A stretch of DNA of 20,002 nt from positions 1 to 20,002 of IMG/VR virus record IMGVR_UViG_3300044669_000035; one strand, given 5' to 3'. Within the stretch, counting starts at the first letter, position 1; the number at the start of each line of letters is the position of its first letter. The notes under the pieces are model-generated. The model made no database searches and was not told where the DNA came from. It worked only from the letters and a program-made list of their open reading frames with translations. Of this stretch, positions 12,392 through 18,716 are shown piece after piece. Source of the stretch: a virus. The position numbers and the translations under genes are program-made.

Positions 12392-13202
12392 GAGAATTAC
12401 CTCGCGGTTTTGTTGGCTTTGTGGTCTGCAGGTGGAGGGCAAATTTTTGCTCCCACTGCGTCTGGTTGAATGCCTTGCCCTCAGAAATCCAGTAATCGAC
12501 AAAGCAGGCATGAGCTGCGCGTAAATCATCTGGCGTTAGCTTCTCAGGGACAGGGCGCCCCCAGAGGTTCGCCCGTTTGCGAAAGTCCGCAGATGGTTTC
12601 CACTTCTTGCTCATGGGAAATTTCCCCAGCAACTGAGAGGCTGGGAAAAACGTGCCTGGCTGACCAGGATATTCCGGAACCGGTCTTTCACTGGCCGATC
12701 CCAGTAGTTCCCCTCGCGCGTTATGTGTGGGGTTTAGATCTTTAGATTCCTCTGGGGGATTCCGTATCCCGTTTTTGGGATCGTTTGACGGAAAAAACGG
12801 GATCGTTTCACCGTTTTTAACAGCACCGTTTTTGGGTTCGTTTTCTGAAACACCCCCGTTTTCGGTTCCCTTTGAACGACCCCGTTTTTGGTAATGTTCC
12901 CTTTTTTGGGTATGTTCGGAATCTGCAATGCTTTCCTCCACCCCGATTAATTTGTAGACAGGGATTTGTTTTGTGCGCCCGCGACGCTCTCCAGTGTCCT
13001 GGATAAATCCCATAGCGATCAGATGCTGCAGGCTTGCCTGAACTGTTTTCTTGTCCAGCTCAGTAGCTTCTGACAGAGCGGCAATTGACGGGTATGTCGT
13101 TAAGTCGGCTCCGCACATATCAGCCAGCCAGGTCAGTACCGACTTTGCAGACGATCGCCCTGTTTTGGCCTTTTTGGCCCAGCGCATGGCATCAAGACTC
13201 AC
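12168..13202 (-). CDS. O: Replication initiator O-like protein
   Basis: 344 residues. Residues about 10-80 form a winged-helix DNA-binding domain (SSAKSVLTWLADMCGADLTT, TELDKKTVQASLQHLIAMGF). A polar linker (90-160) is encoded by the iteron array, giving repeated K/E-N-G units. The C-terminal domain (KKWKPSADFRKRANLWGRPV, ACFVDYWISEGKAFNQTQWE) resembles DnaT/O partner-binding regions. The protein should bind the iterons and recruit P and DnaB. The frame continues past the P start to TAA-less 12168, ending WEFDQRPDDERL, so the last 75 residues overlap P. The start overlaps the DUF4222 stop by 11 bases; the tail could be a fortuitous extension, but it has plausible protein composition. Confidence 0.82.
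   Translation of the reverse strand: MSLDAMRWAKKAKTGRSSAKSVLTWLADMCGADLTTYPSIAALSEATELDKKTVQASLQHLIAMGFIQDTGERRGRTKQIPVYKLIGVEESIADSEHTQKREHYQKRGRSKGTENGGVSENEPKNGAVKNGETIPFFPSNDPKNGIRNPPEESKDLNPTHNARGELLGSASERPVPEYPGQPGTFFPASQLLGKFPMSKKWKPSADFRKRANLWGRPVPEKLTPDDLRAAHACFVDYWISEGKAFNQTQWEQKFALHLQTTKPTKPRGNSHAGLDPNSTANAAVQRARAARAEQLRARGEGVEILGTHAGNLLHPVGDQKRIGSVGPMDCADWEFDQRPDDERL
12768..12917. repeat. ori: Iteron array, predicted replication origin inside O
   Basis: At least five related units on the + strand: CCCGTTTTTGGGATCGTTT (12768-12786), ACCGTTTTTGGGTTCG (12825-12840), CCCCGTTTTCGGTTCC (12854-12869), CCCCGTTTTTGGTAATGTTC (12880-12899) and CCCTTTTTTGGGTATGTTC (12899-12917), plus a half unit ACCGTTTTTAACAG (12810-12823) and an inverted half GGAAAAAACGGG (12790-12801). 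The consensus is CCCGTTTTTGGnnnnGTTC. In lambda, O binds four iterons placed inside its own gene, and this array lies in the same linker region. Confidence 0.82.
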
Positions 13203-13455
13203 TTTTCACCTCGGTGAACTTCATTTCAAACTCACGGCGCCCTGTTTCACTGACGCCGGTGTACCCCTCCCGGCGATATGACACGCGGAGCTGGGATGCA
13301 CGCAAAACTGTCACCATGCGCCCACGTTCGTCGCGGTATTGCTTCCCTGGAATGATTTCACCGCGGCGATCCACTGGCTCCTGAGCGGGTCGGTTCTTCA
13401 TCGCGTTTTTCATGCGCTCTGCCAGTGAGCTCGCTAATTCCTGAGAAGTACGCAT
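13192..13455 (-). CDS. DUF4222 small phage protein
   Basis: 87 residues, ATG 13455. After a basic helical N-terminus (MRTSQELASSLAERMKNAMK) comes the DUF4222 core: GEIIPGKQYRDERGRMVTVL, SQLRVSYRREGYTGVSETGR, EFEMKFTEV, a small SH3-like beta domain starting with PG and a D..G turn. DUF4222 proteins are common next to the regulator/replication genes of enterobacterial lambdoid prophages; function unknown. It lies between the CII-position regulator and O, overlapping the O start by 11 bases. Confidence 0.8.
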   Translation of the reverse strand: MRTSQELASSLAERMKNAMKNRPAQEPVDRRGEIIPGKQYRDERGRMVTVLRASQLRVSYRREGYTGVSETGRREFEMKFTEVKSES

Positions 13456-13471
13456 AGTTGCCTCCAGACCG

Positions 13472-13921
13472 TTAAGCTGCGCGATGGCAGTGCATGATTT
13501 GGACTTTCACGCCAGCCATTTGCGCCAGCGCGTCGATCGCTTCCAGAGTCTCGCGGCGAATTACTGGTTGCGGTTTGCCGGTGAAGACCGCATTTGTGGC
13601 TTCGATACACTCTTTGTTAACCCTGGCCGCCCGGTAATGCATGCAATCCTTCTGCGCCAATTCGTTATCAATGGCGGTACGGATGGCATAGCTCAGCGCT
13701 TCCGCCTGTTTCAGGTAGTTAGGTGTATCGTTGCGGAACGCACGCTGAATAATCTGCTTGTTGTTGTGCAGTCGGCGCGCGTACTCGTCCGGATCCGAAA
13801 CGTCATCCAGTGACTGAAGCAGATCGCCAAAGTGATGCGGGGTTATCAGCTGCGTTACCGTCTTCCAGCCCTTTTCCTGCGCCCAGGACTCCAGCTCACA
13901 TGCCAGTTTTTTGATTTCCAT
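13472..13921 (-). CDS. Regulator in the CII position, possibly YdaT-like
   Basis: 149 residues. Starts MEIKKLACELESWAQEKGWK and continues as an all-helical, mixed-charge protein with a late segment EATNAVFTGKPQPVIRRETL. Position (second gene from pR, right after a YdaS/Cro-like gene and before O) is that of cII in lambda and ydaT in Rac. The opening resembles YdaT (MKIKHEHI...ALAAEKGQAW) weakly by eye. Rac YdaT is a toxin that disturbs cell division and is repressed by RacR. Similarity is too low for a firm family call; it could also be an unrelated regulator. Start base overlaps the previous stop (ATG shares base 13921). Confidence 0.6.
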   Translation of the reverse strand: MEIKKLACELESWAQEKGWKTVTQLITPHHFGDLLQSLDDVSDPDEYARRLHNNKQIIQRAFRNDTPNYLKQAEALSYAIRTAIDNELAQKDCMHYRAARVNKECIEATNAVFTGKPQPVIRRETLEAIDALAQMAGVKVQIMHCHRAA

Positions 13922-14178
13922 CAGTCAGTATCCTTCTGCGTTGTCGTGCTATTTTTTGGCTCGTAGTCAGGCCAAATTTCGGCCCAATCGCCTGGACGCA
14001 TATCAGAACGAGAAACCTCTCCATTGGTGAAAGCCTCGATAACGATGCAGCGGCTTGGCGAAATAGCAGCCCGCCCCGTTGCAAGTTGGGAAAGGTAAGA
14101 TTTCGAGATCCCGAGGTGTTGCTCCAGCTCCTTGCGGATCTTTGGCCCACCAGCTTTTAAAAAGTCATTGAGTTGCAT
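13921..14178 (-). CDS. Cro-like repressor, YdaS antitoxin family
   Basis: 85 residues from ATG 14178, chosen for AGGAGC four to five bases upstream; the frame runs on to 14217 but into the promoter. Helix-turn-helix at about 15-36 (RKELEQHLGISKSYLSQLAT), followed by PSRCIVIEAFTNGEVSRSDM RP, the pattern of the YdaS_antitoxin/Cro-like family. It is the first gene of the rightward operon and should bind the operators at 14205-14222 and 14766-14783 to shut off the repressor and tune early transcription. The Rac prophage has the same gene pair opposite racR. Confidence 0.88.
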   Translation of the reverse strand: MQLNDFLKAGGPKIRKELEQHLGISKSYLSQLATGRAAISPSRCIVIEAFTNGEVSRSDMRPGDWAEIWPDYEPKNSTTTQKDTD

Positions 14179-14204
14179 AATCGCTCCTGTGTGTTGAGTT
14201 ACAA

Positions 14205-14222
14205 GTTTATAAACCACTAAAC
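14205..14222. promoter_or_regulatory. Operator over pR
   Basis: 18 bp, GTTTAGTGGTTTATAAAC on the - strand: a GTTTA half unit and the perfect palindrome GTTTATAAAC, which covers the pR -10. It matches the site at 14766-14783 at 16 of 18 positions. The two copies flank the repressor gene as OR and OL flank cI in lambda. Confidence 0.7.
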
Positions 14223-14233
14223 ATTTATGTCAA
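14206..14233 (-). promoter_or_regulatory. Early promoter pR
   Basis: On the - strand TTGACA (14228-14233), 16-base spacer, TATAAA (14206-14211). Perfect -35 and 5/6 -10. It drives the Cro-like gene 28 bases downstream and the whole rightward operon. Overlapped by the operator. Confidence 0.8.
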
Positions 14234-14243
14234 GTTTTTGCTT

Positions 14244-14261
14244 GTTTAGAAATTACTAATC
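14244..14261 (+). promoter_or_regulatory. Possible third, degenerate operator near the repressor start
   Basis: GTTTAGAAATTACTAATC resembles the 18-bp operator at 12 positions (GTTTAG, TT, TAA, final C). It lies 12 bases before the repressor ATG, where autoregulation would act. The weak match makes this tentative. Confidence 0.3.
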
Positions 14262-14272
14262 AAAATGACTGC

Positions 14273-14668
14273 ATGGACACAAAAGAAATCAGGCGCAAGC
14301 GCCTAGCGGCATGGTTTTCCAGCAGAACCTTGCCGGAGAAAGAGAAGAGCTACCTTTCACAGCTGATCAACGGCAAAGCGTCGTTCGGCGAGAGAGCTGC
14401 GCGCCGTATTGAACGTGATTACGGCATGGCTCCTGGTTATCTTGATGAAGAACCCATGGGTGAAGAGATTAAATCCCCTCGCCCGTTTGACGCGCGCCAT
14501 GAAGAATTGCTTGACCTTTTCGACAGCCTAGCTGAATGGGAAAAAGAGCAGCACATGGTAAACCTCAGGGCCCAAGTAAACTCTATAGACAATGAGCTCA
14601 AGGCAAGGCTGAAAGGTAAATCCAAACAAGAAATCCTTCAGATGCTGAAAGACCTAGAGATCGACTAA
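14273..14668 (+). CDS. RacR-like prophage repressor without a cleavable domain
   Basis: 131 residues, divergent from the Cro-like gene. Starts MDTKEIRRKRLAAWFSSRTL and has a helix-turn-helix in KSYLSQLINGKASFGERAAR RIERDYG, as in Rac RacR, then a helical C-terminus (PFDARHEELLDLFDSLAEWE, KGKSKQEILQMLKDLEID) likely for dimers. There is no S24/LexA peptidase domain (no Ala-Gly cleavage site, no Ser/Lys dyad), so RecA-driven self-cleavage is not expected. No clear ribosome site precedes the ATG; a short-leader or leaderless message is possible, as for lambda cI from pRM. A terminator follows directly. Confidence 0.85.
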   Translation: MDTKEIRRKRLAAWFSSRTLPEKEKSYLSQLINGKASFGERAARRIERDYGMAPGYLDEEPMGEEIKSPRPFDARHEELLDLFDSLAEWEKEQHMVNLRAQVNSIDNELKARLKGKSKQEILQMLKDLEID

Positions 14669-14674
14669 CTCCCC

Positions 14675-14702
14675 AAAGACCGCCTGTAGCGGTCTTTTTT
14701 TT
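14675..14702 (+). terminator. Terminator of the repressor gene
   Basis: A nine-bp perfect stem AAAGACCGC / GCGGTCTTT, five-base loop CTGTA, then T-run to 14702. It begins seven bases after the repressor stop and isolates it from pL. Confidence 0.88.
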
Positions 14703-14754
14703 ACTTCTAATACAACCACTTCCAATTTTCCACGGCTTTTTGTTTACCATTAAC

Positions 14755-14782
14755 TTTACATAATGGTTTATTTGTTTATAAA
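14755..14782 (+). promoter_or_regulatory. Early promoter pL
   Basis: TTTACA (14755-14760), 16-base spacer, TATAAA (14777-14782): the same spacing and -10 as pR, on the far side of the repressor. It should start the operon running to integrase. Confidence 0.72.
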
Positions 14783-14783
14783 C
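14766..14783. promoter_or_regulatory. Operator over pL
   Basis: 18 bp, GTTTATTTGTTTATAAAC on the + strand, overlapping the pL -10. It shares the GTTTA half unit and the palindrome GTTTATAAAC with the pR operator in the same orientation to its promoter. The rest of 14703-14871 shows no gene. Confidence 0.7.
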
Positions 14784-14871
14784 TTAGACCAACAAAACAC
14801 GCAGTAATCAGTAAACGTTCCGCCTACCCGGCGATAAGGGTGATTAGCAAAGCAACAAACAGGTAACCGAA

Positions 14872-14961
14872 ATGGAAAAAGCATATGAAGTGTATTTCGA
14901 CGGTCTGGCGGAAGGTGAAGAAGCGCTGAGCTTTGCCGAGTTCGCCCAGGCAGTCTCTTGA
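14872..14961 (+). CDS. 29-residue acidic peptide, first frame of the pL operon
   Basis: ATG 14872 with AGGT seven bases upstream. Reads MEKAYEVYFDGLAEGEEALS followed by FAEFAQAVS, acidic and probably helical at the C-terminus, with codon use like the neighbouring phage genes. No N antiterminator-like arginine-rich motif. It is the first open frame after pL, a position where lambdoid phages keep short host-takeover peptides. Function unknown. Confidence 0.45.
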   Translation: MEKAYEVYFDGLAEGEEALSFAEFAQAVS

Positions 14962-15019
14962 ACATGGCGAAAGCCGAAAGACTTGAAGGCGGTTTTCTCA
15001 GGTTGCGCGCTAAAGCATA

Positions 15020-15157
15020 GCGGGGAGAACCTGGGGCGGAGAGCAAACCCCGCGATGCAGGACTTTAAATACCTGCACAGACCAATAAGCCGACTGGCAG
15101 CGTAACTGCCCTTTACATCTGCCCTGGCGAGGAGGCGCCGCCAGACCAGGGCAGATG
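15020..15157 (+). ncRNA. Structured RNA region with four consecutive hairpins in the pL leader
   Basis: Four hairpins follow one another: GCGGGG/CCCCGC (15020-15053), TGCAGG/CCTGCA (15056-15077), GGCAG/CTGCC (15096-15110), and the perfect 12-bp pair CATCTGCCCTGG/CCAGGGCAGATG (15116-15157) whose loop can form further GC pairs. None is followed by a T-run, so they are not plain terminators. No gene is convincing in 14962-15195. It could be a regulatory RNA, a structured 5' region of the following small genes, or a put-like RNA antiterminator as in HK022. Confidence 0.5.
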
Positions 15158-15195
15158 AATCGTCCACAACATGGAAGCGCATTCCTCTTTCACTG

Positions 15196-15294
15196 ATGGG
15201 GATCGGTTTGTTAATTGGCGGAGTGTGCTTCCAGTTGTGGGCAATCGAAAATTGTATATGGCTGTTAATAACCTTCATAGAGGATTCATTATGA
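15196..15294 (+). CDS. Small membrane peptide coupled to the next gene
   Basis: The frame from ATG 15196 gives 32 residues, MGIGLLIGGVCFQLWAIENC then IWLLITFIEDSL: two hydrophobic stretches, strongly membrane-like. Its TGA overlaps the ATG at 15291 (ATGA). The frame is open further upstream (TWKRIPLSL before the Met), and an ATG sits one base out of frame at 15171, so the native start may have been lost by a one-base change. No ribosome site precedes ATG 15196, so expression is doubtful. Family not recognised. Confidence 0.35.
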   Translation: MGIGLLIGGVCFQLWAIENCIWLLITFIEDSL

Positions 15295-15407
15295 CAGACT
15301 TTAATCGTCAACCATCACGGCAACAGGCAGTCCGTCTTAACTGGTTTGAAATAAAACTTCGGCAACTTTGTTATTTTCTGGCTCAGAAAGGCAACCCCGA
15401 ACTCTGA
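15291..15407 (+). CDS. 38-residue prophage peptide in the kil position
   Basis: ATG 15291 with GAGG seven bases upstream. Reads MTDFNRQPSRQQAVRLNWFE and IKLRQLCYFLAQKGNPEL: basic, one amphipathic helix (about 13-32), with an SRQQAVRxNWF style start. The position between pL and the recombination gene is where lambda, Rac and Qin carry kil, kilR or dicB, short inhibitors of cell division, so a host-killing role is possible but not shown by sequence. The stretch 15408-15519 after it holds no gene that I can support. Confidence 0.6.
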   Translation: MTDFNRQPSRQQAVRLNWFEIKLRQLCYFLAQKGNPEL

Positions 15408-15519
15408 AGGTTAATAGCGTCGATATATACGCAACAACCTGACTGTCATTTAATTATATACGCTTAAAAACGTGCCTTAAACGGCAGGGATTTTCACACC
15501 TTAAATTAAGGATCATAAA

Positions 15520-15792
15520 ATGAAAGCAACTATTACTACCGTAGAATTGAGCCTGGCAATCGTAAATAAAGACCTTGCAACCTTCAACGTTAACTGCGCT
15601 ATTTCAGGCATGGTTCATTTGCCATTCTCTGGCCCTGTTACCGTTGTGCTTGACGGTGGCTACGTGCTCGGTGAATTTCATTGCCCGATTTGCGCTGTTG
15701 AGCACATTAGCTTGCTGTCTGTGAACTTCGCAGAAGCGCAGAACGCTTGTGGCATGTCTTATTACGATCACAAACGCCAACAACTTAACTGA
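15520..15792 (+). CDS. Small phage protein with a CPIC motif
   Basis: 90 residues, ATG 15520 with AAGGA nine bases upstream. The first half is beta-like (TITTVELSLAIVNKDLATFN, VNCAISGMVHLPFSGPVTVV), then GEFHCPICAVEHISLLSVNF with a CPIC pair and a later Cys in AQNACGMSYYDHKR; three or four cysteines and His could hold a zinc ion. No membrane helix. It is followed one base later by another Cys-rich small gene, so the two probably act or are expressed together. Family not recognised. Confidence 0.65.
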   Translation: MKATITTVELSLAIVNKDLATFNVNCAISGMVHLPFSGPVTVVLDGGYVLGEFHCPICAVEHISLLSVNFAEAQNACGMSYYDHKRQQLN

Positions 15793-15793
15793 T

Positions 15794-16003
15794 ATGGATG
15801 ACATCATTTGTCATTGCGCTGTTTGCTGCCACGAATATAAAAAATCGGAAATGCACGAAAGGAAAACAGATATATATCCCTTTAAGCGCACGATTTATTT
15901 ATGTGAGCAATGCAATGAAAAAAGAGAAAAGCGTAACGCTTTAAGAAAGGTAAAACGCGGCATCCGTAAACCATTTCATTCAACATCATTTTTCAAATAT
16001 TAA
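15794..16003 (+). CDS. Small zinc-ribbon-like protein
   Basis: 69 residues from ATG 15794, one base after the previous stop; the longer frame to 15749 would overlap it. Reads MDDIICHCAVCCHEYKKSEM, then a Cys pair in YLCEQCNEKREKRNALRKVK, making two knuckles (CxxC and CxxC) separated by about 30 residues, with a strongly basic end. This is typical of a zinc ribbon that binds nucleic acid or protein. There is no ribosome site of its own, so translation is likely coupled to the upstream gene. No specific family recognised. Confidence 0.65.
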   Translation: MDDIICHCAVCCHEYKKSEMHERKTDIYPFKRTIYLCEQCNEKREKRNALRKVKRGIRKPFHSTSFFKY

Positions 16004-16014
16004 TCGAGGTTATT

Positions 16015-17907
16015 ATGTCTGTTGAGTTAAAAGTATTTGGTGGTGCTTACTTCCCGAAAGATAAAGCATTAAAAAAACACCCCGATTTGAAACCGCTTGC
16101 CACAGCAGTTAATGCGTCAACAAAAGCCATCGCTGAAGCCGTTATTTTCGGCAAGCTGGCGGCAGAACATCCTGAACATATTGATGATTATTTTAAGGTG
16201 AAAATCTGGGAACACCATGATGATCTCCCCTGCCCTGAGCTTGATGTGTTTAGCTCTGATTTCTTTGGTGATCACGTTGTCTGGAATACCAACCGCGGTG
16301 AACCAGCTGCTGCACCAAAGCCAGAGACTGAAGCAAAGGAAGAATGGGAGGACAACAAGACTCAGGAAGAGATTAAAATCGTTGCACAGCTCGATCTGGC
16401 ATCCCGTGCAGCTTGTCTGGCACTGTTCGGCCCGGTCCCTGGAATCACTTCAGCGCAGTACGGCCAGATCGTCGATCTGAAGAATGATGATGAACCCAGC
16501 TTTGCCCGCGAGCTTGCAGAAGCACTGTCAAAAGAGCGACGCGCGCTTGAACTTGCACCTGAACGGCAGGAACAGTTGCTCGCCTGGGTGCGTGAGGACA
16601 CTAAAGAAACGACCCAGTGGCCAGACATTAAAAGGCGGATCACCAGATGGCTGGATACGCCGGTTGATAAGCGTCCGCAAGCTGCCCCGGCCAACGAAGA
16701 CAACCGCACAGACTCGGGCGCCACCCTGGGAGGCGGCAACAAGACAGACCGTAGCCCGGATCTGGTTCATAACCTCTCTACGCTGCGTATCGAAGTGGCT
16801 GTTGCCATTCTCAGCATGTACGACGAGATCGACATTTACTGGATCCCGAATAAATACATGATTCCAGCGAAAGCTATGGCCGAAGCAGAACAGGATCCCC
16901 GCTTCACAGCATGGTGGAAAAAACTGCGTAGCACCCCAGGCATTCTGGACTATTCCCGCGCGGCCATAATCGCTTTGATTAAATCCGCCCCGGAAGACCT
17001 CTGGATCGATCCTGTCGCATTACGTGAGTATATCAACCGCGAGCTGGTTGAATGTGACCATGCGAACCCTGACCAGAAAACGGTAGAGATCGCCTGCCGC
17101 CCTAAACCTCGTACTAATTCTGAGAAAAAAGAAAATGATGAAACCGAATCGACTGTACCGGGCGAAACTGAGCTACCAGCAGTTTGCCCGGGCAAAGCTG
17201 CGCAACTCGAAAAAGAACTCAACGAGACATTCGCTCAGAGCTCCGCGCCAGAACAGCAGACCACTGACCAGCCACGGGTGGAGAGCCTGGGCGGCGGCGT
17301 CTTCTCTGTCGATGCATTGTTAAACACAGCCCCCTCAAATGAGGGCGAAAAACAGGAAGTGCCACCAGCGCTAAGTGATCGCGAGATTGAAATAGCCCAT
17401 GCATTAAACGAGCTGATGTCCGGGCGCACAAACATCGGTGACCAGGATGATATCGAAAATCTCATCACCACCACGGGTAAAGACATCGAGCATATTTTCC
17501 CGTTACTGATTGCAGATATCACCACGACTGAATTCTGTCTGTCGCCTGATTTCAGTGATGAAGAAGTACAGGACGTTGCTACTACGATTCTCGAACAGTG
17601 GTCTGACGATATCAGCGTTCGTCATAAAATAGCGCTTGATGCGATCGTGGAATATCGCCGTCCGGAACCACCAAAATCTGTCGTGCTCGATCCGCCGGCC
17701 GTTACTTTAAAACCGATTGCAGCCCCCGAACCAGCAGCTGTAACAAACGCGCCGCTTTCGCCTGTTACCTACCTGCAACAGCTGACCATTGCAGCGCTGC
17801 AGGGCTTATGTTCCAACCCGGCATTTTGCAATCAGTATGACGAATTACCGGCTATGGCCGCCGGGCTTGCCCGCAGCGTTGTCAGTGAGCAGGAGGCCGC
17901 AGAGTGA
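16015..17907 (+). CDS. RecE N-terminal-like phage protein lacking the nuclease domain
   Basis: 630 residues, ATG 16015 with GAGG five bases upstream. Residues about 235-370 (GATLGGGNKTDRSPDLVHNL, PGILDYSRAAIIALIKSAPE, LREYINRELVECDHANPDQK) match the middle of Rac RecE (GANAGGGNLTDR..., GGLDYSRAIVVASVKEAP, TEYLNKVLTETDHANPDPE). In Rac RecE the exonuclease VIII domain lies in the last ~260 residues (GIYYGISNENYH start, DVKTTAD core); none of these motifs is present here. Instead there is an acidic linker and a C-terminal domain starting near residue 455 (LSDREIEIAHALNELMSGRT). Such proteins are often labelled exonuclease in prophages, but the sequence does not support that activity. No recT, bet or gam follows. 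Confidence 0.75.
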   Translation: MSVELKVFGGAYFPKDKALKKHPDLKPLATAVNASTKAIAEAVIFGKLAAEHPEHIDDYFKVKIWEHHDDLPCPELDVFSSDFFGDHVVWNTNRGEPAAAPKPETEAKEEWEDNKTQEEIKIVAQLDLASRAACLALFGPVPGITSAQYGQIVDLKNDDEPSFARELAEALSKERRALELAPERQEQLLAWVREDTKETTQWPDIKRRITRWLDTPVDKRPQAAPANEDNRTDSGATLGGGNKTDRSPDLVHNLSTLRIEVAVAILSMYDEIDIYWIPNKYMIPAKAMAEAEQDPRFTAWWKKLRSTPGILDYSRAAIIALIKSAPEDLWIDPVALREYINRELVECDHANPDQKTVEIACRPKPRTNSEKKENDETESTVPGETELPAVCPGKAAQLEKELNETFAQSSAPEQQTTDQPRVESLGGGVFSVDALLNTAPSNEGEKQEVPPALSDREIEIAHALNELMSGRTNIGDQDDIENLITTTGKDIEHIFPLLIADITTTEFCLSPDFSDEEVQDVATTILEQWSDDISVRHKIALDAIVEYRRPEPPKSVVLDPPAVTLKPIAAPEPAAVTNAPLSPVTYLQQLTIAALQGLCSNPAFCNQYDELPAMAAGLARSVVSEQEAAE

Positions 17908-18209
17908 GTAAAGCAAAGGAAGTCATCGCCAATACCCGGTATGCAGAATTTCCCGACACGCTGGTAACTCTGGAGCTGTGTCGCGCGTTTGCAGCCTTGG
18001 AAAAACGGCGTATCGGAGAATCATTGCGTGCATGCGCTCGCGTACAGGCGGCCAAAGTCCAGGATCACCATCTTGTCAGCGTGCTGGAAGAAATGGGGCG
18101 GAGTCAGTTCCCCGAAGTTCAGATGACAAGGATACGAGATTGCATTCGTCGCATGGAGTCCGCGCTGAATAAGAACTTCAACACACTCAGGGAGAGTTTA
18201 TGCGGCTGA
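17904..18209 (+). CDS. Helical phage protein of unknown function
   Basis: 101 residues from GTG 17904, overlapping the upstream stop (GTGA); GGAGG lies seven bases before it. Mostly helical and basic (ALEKRRIGESLRACARVQAA, MTRIRDCIRRMESALNKNFN). It is tightly packed between the RecE-like and DUF4060 genes, overlapping both, so it belongs to the same left operon. In Rac the gene after recE is recT, a ssDNA-annealing protein of about 270 residues; this one is too short and does not resemble it. Family not recognised. Confidence 0.65.
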   Translation: MSKAKEVIANTRYAEFPDTLVTLELCRAFAALEKRRIGESLRACARVQAAKVQDHHLVSVLEEMGRSQFPEVQMTRIRDCIRRMESALNKNFNTLRESLCG

Positions 18210-18439
18210 TAAACCGTTGTAAGGATGATCCTGAAGGACGTCAGGCATGCGCGCTTGTATTGAAGCGTCATCATGAGCTTTTCGGTGATCACGGAAAGCA
18301 GCATTTGCAAACGCTCTACACCGTACGGATCCGCGGCAGAAAGATCACGGTCGAGGTTGTTAACAGGCCACGCAGCTATGTGGCCACGGCAATGACCAGG
18401 GCCAGACATCTTCAATGCCTCCCAGGGCTTGGTCGGTGA
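18200..18439 (+). CDS. DUF4060 family phage protein
   Basis: 79 residues, ATG 18200 with GGGAG upstream and a ten-base overlap with the preceding gene. Reads MRLINRCKDDPEGRQACALV, RIRGRKITVEVVNRPRSYVA: a basic N-terminal helix with a C..D..G..A pattern and a two-strand RGRKITVEVVNR core typical of DUF4060 small proteins found just before excisionase in enterobacterial prophages. Function unknown; the high basic content suggests nucleic-acid contact. The 61 bases to xis contain TTGACA and TATACT, but not at promoter spacing. Confidence 0.78.
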   Translation: MRLINRCKDDPEGRQACALVLKRHHELFGDHGKQHLQTLYTVRIRGRKITVEVVNRPRSYVATAMTRARHLQCLPGLGR

Positions 18440-18500
18440 TTTTTGACAATCAATATACTATCTGCCGCTGCGGTATCGTGGCGGCGTCATGGAGTTAAGC

Positions 18501-18716
18501 ATGGCGCAAATCATTTTCGATGAAGAGTGGATGGTGGCGGGAAAGCTAACTGAAAAAACGGGGCTCGATGAAAGGCAAATAAAAGCTTATCGCCTCGGAT
18601 GCTGGATTGAAGGGGTTCATTTTAAGCGAGTACCCGCGGTACCCGGTGGAGAAAGCAAACGCGCTTTGGTCTGGTACAACTTTCCGCTGATTAATAGATT
18701 TATTCAGGAAGCATGA
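18501..18716 (+). CDS. xis: Excisionase
   Basis: 71 residues from ATG 18501, set by GGAG six bases upstream; the frame extends to an ATG at 18489 within that site. Reads [62 protein letters not shown], the Exc family pattern of HK-type and Rac-type phages: a winged helix that binds attL/attR arms, bends DNA and steers integrase to excision. Its stop overlaps the integrase start (ATGATGA), so the two are translated together. Confidence 0.92.
   Translation: MAQIIFDEEWMVAGKLTEKTGLDERQIKAYRLGCWIEGVHFKRVPAVPGGESKRALVWYNFPLINRFIQEA

Noticed and set aside
14964-15020. 18-codon frame MAKAERLEGG... after the first pL peptide
   Set aside because: No ribosome site, very short, and it ends in the first hairpin of the structured region.
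14844-15311. 155-codon - strand frame across the pL leader
   Set aside because: It runs antisense to pL-operon small genes and the hairpin region, has odd composition (many Ser/Arg/Cys from GC-rich stems) and no ribosome site.
18445-18466. TTGACA and TATACT close together before xis
   Set aside because: The two boxes are only six to ten bases apart and cannot serve one promoter; alternative partners need 19-base spacing with poor matches, so no promoter is claimed.
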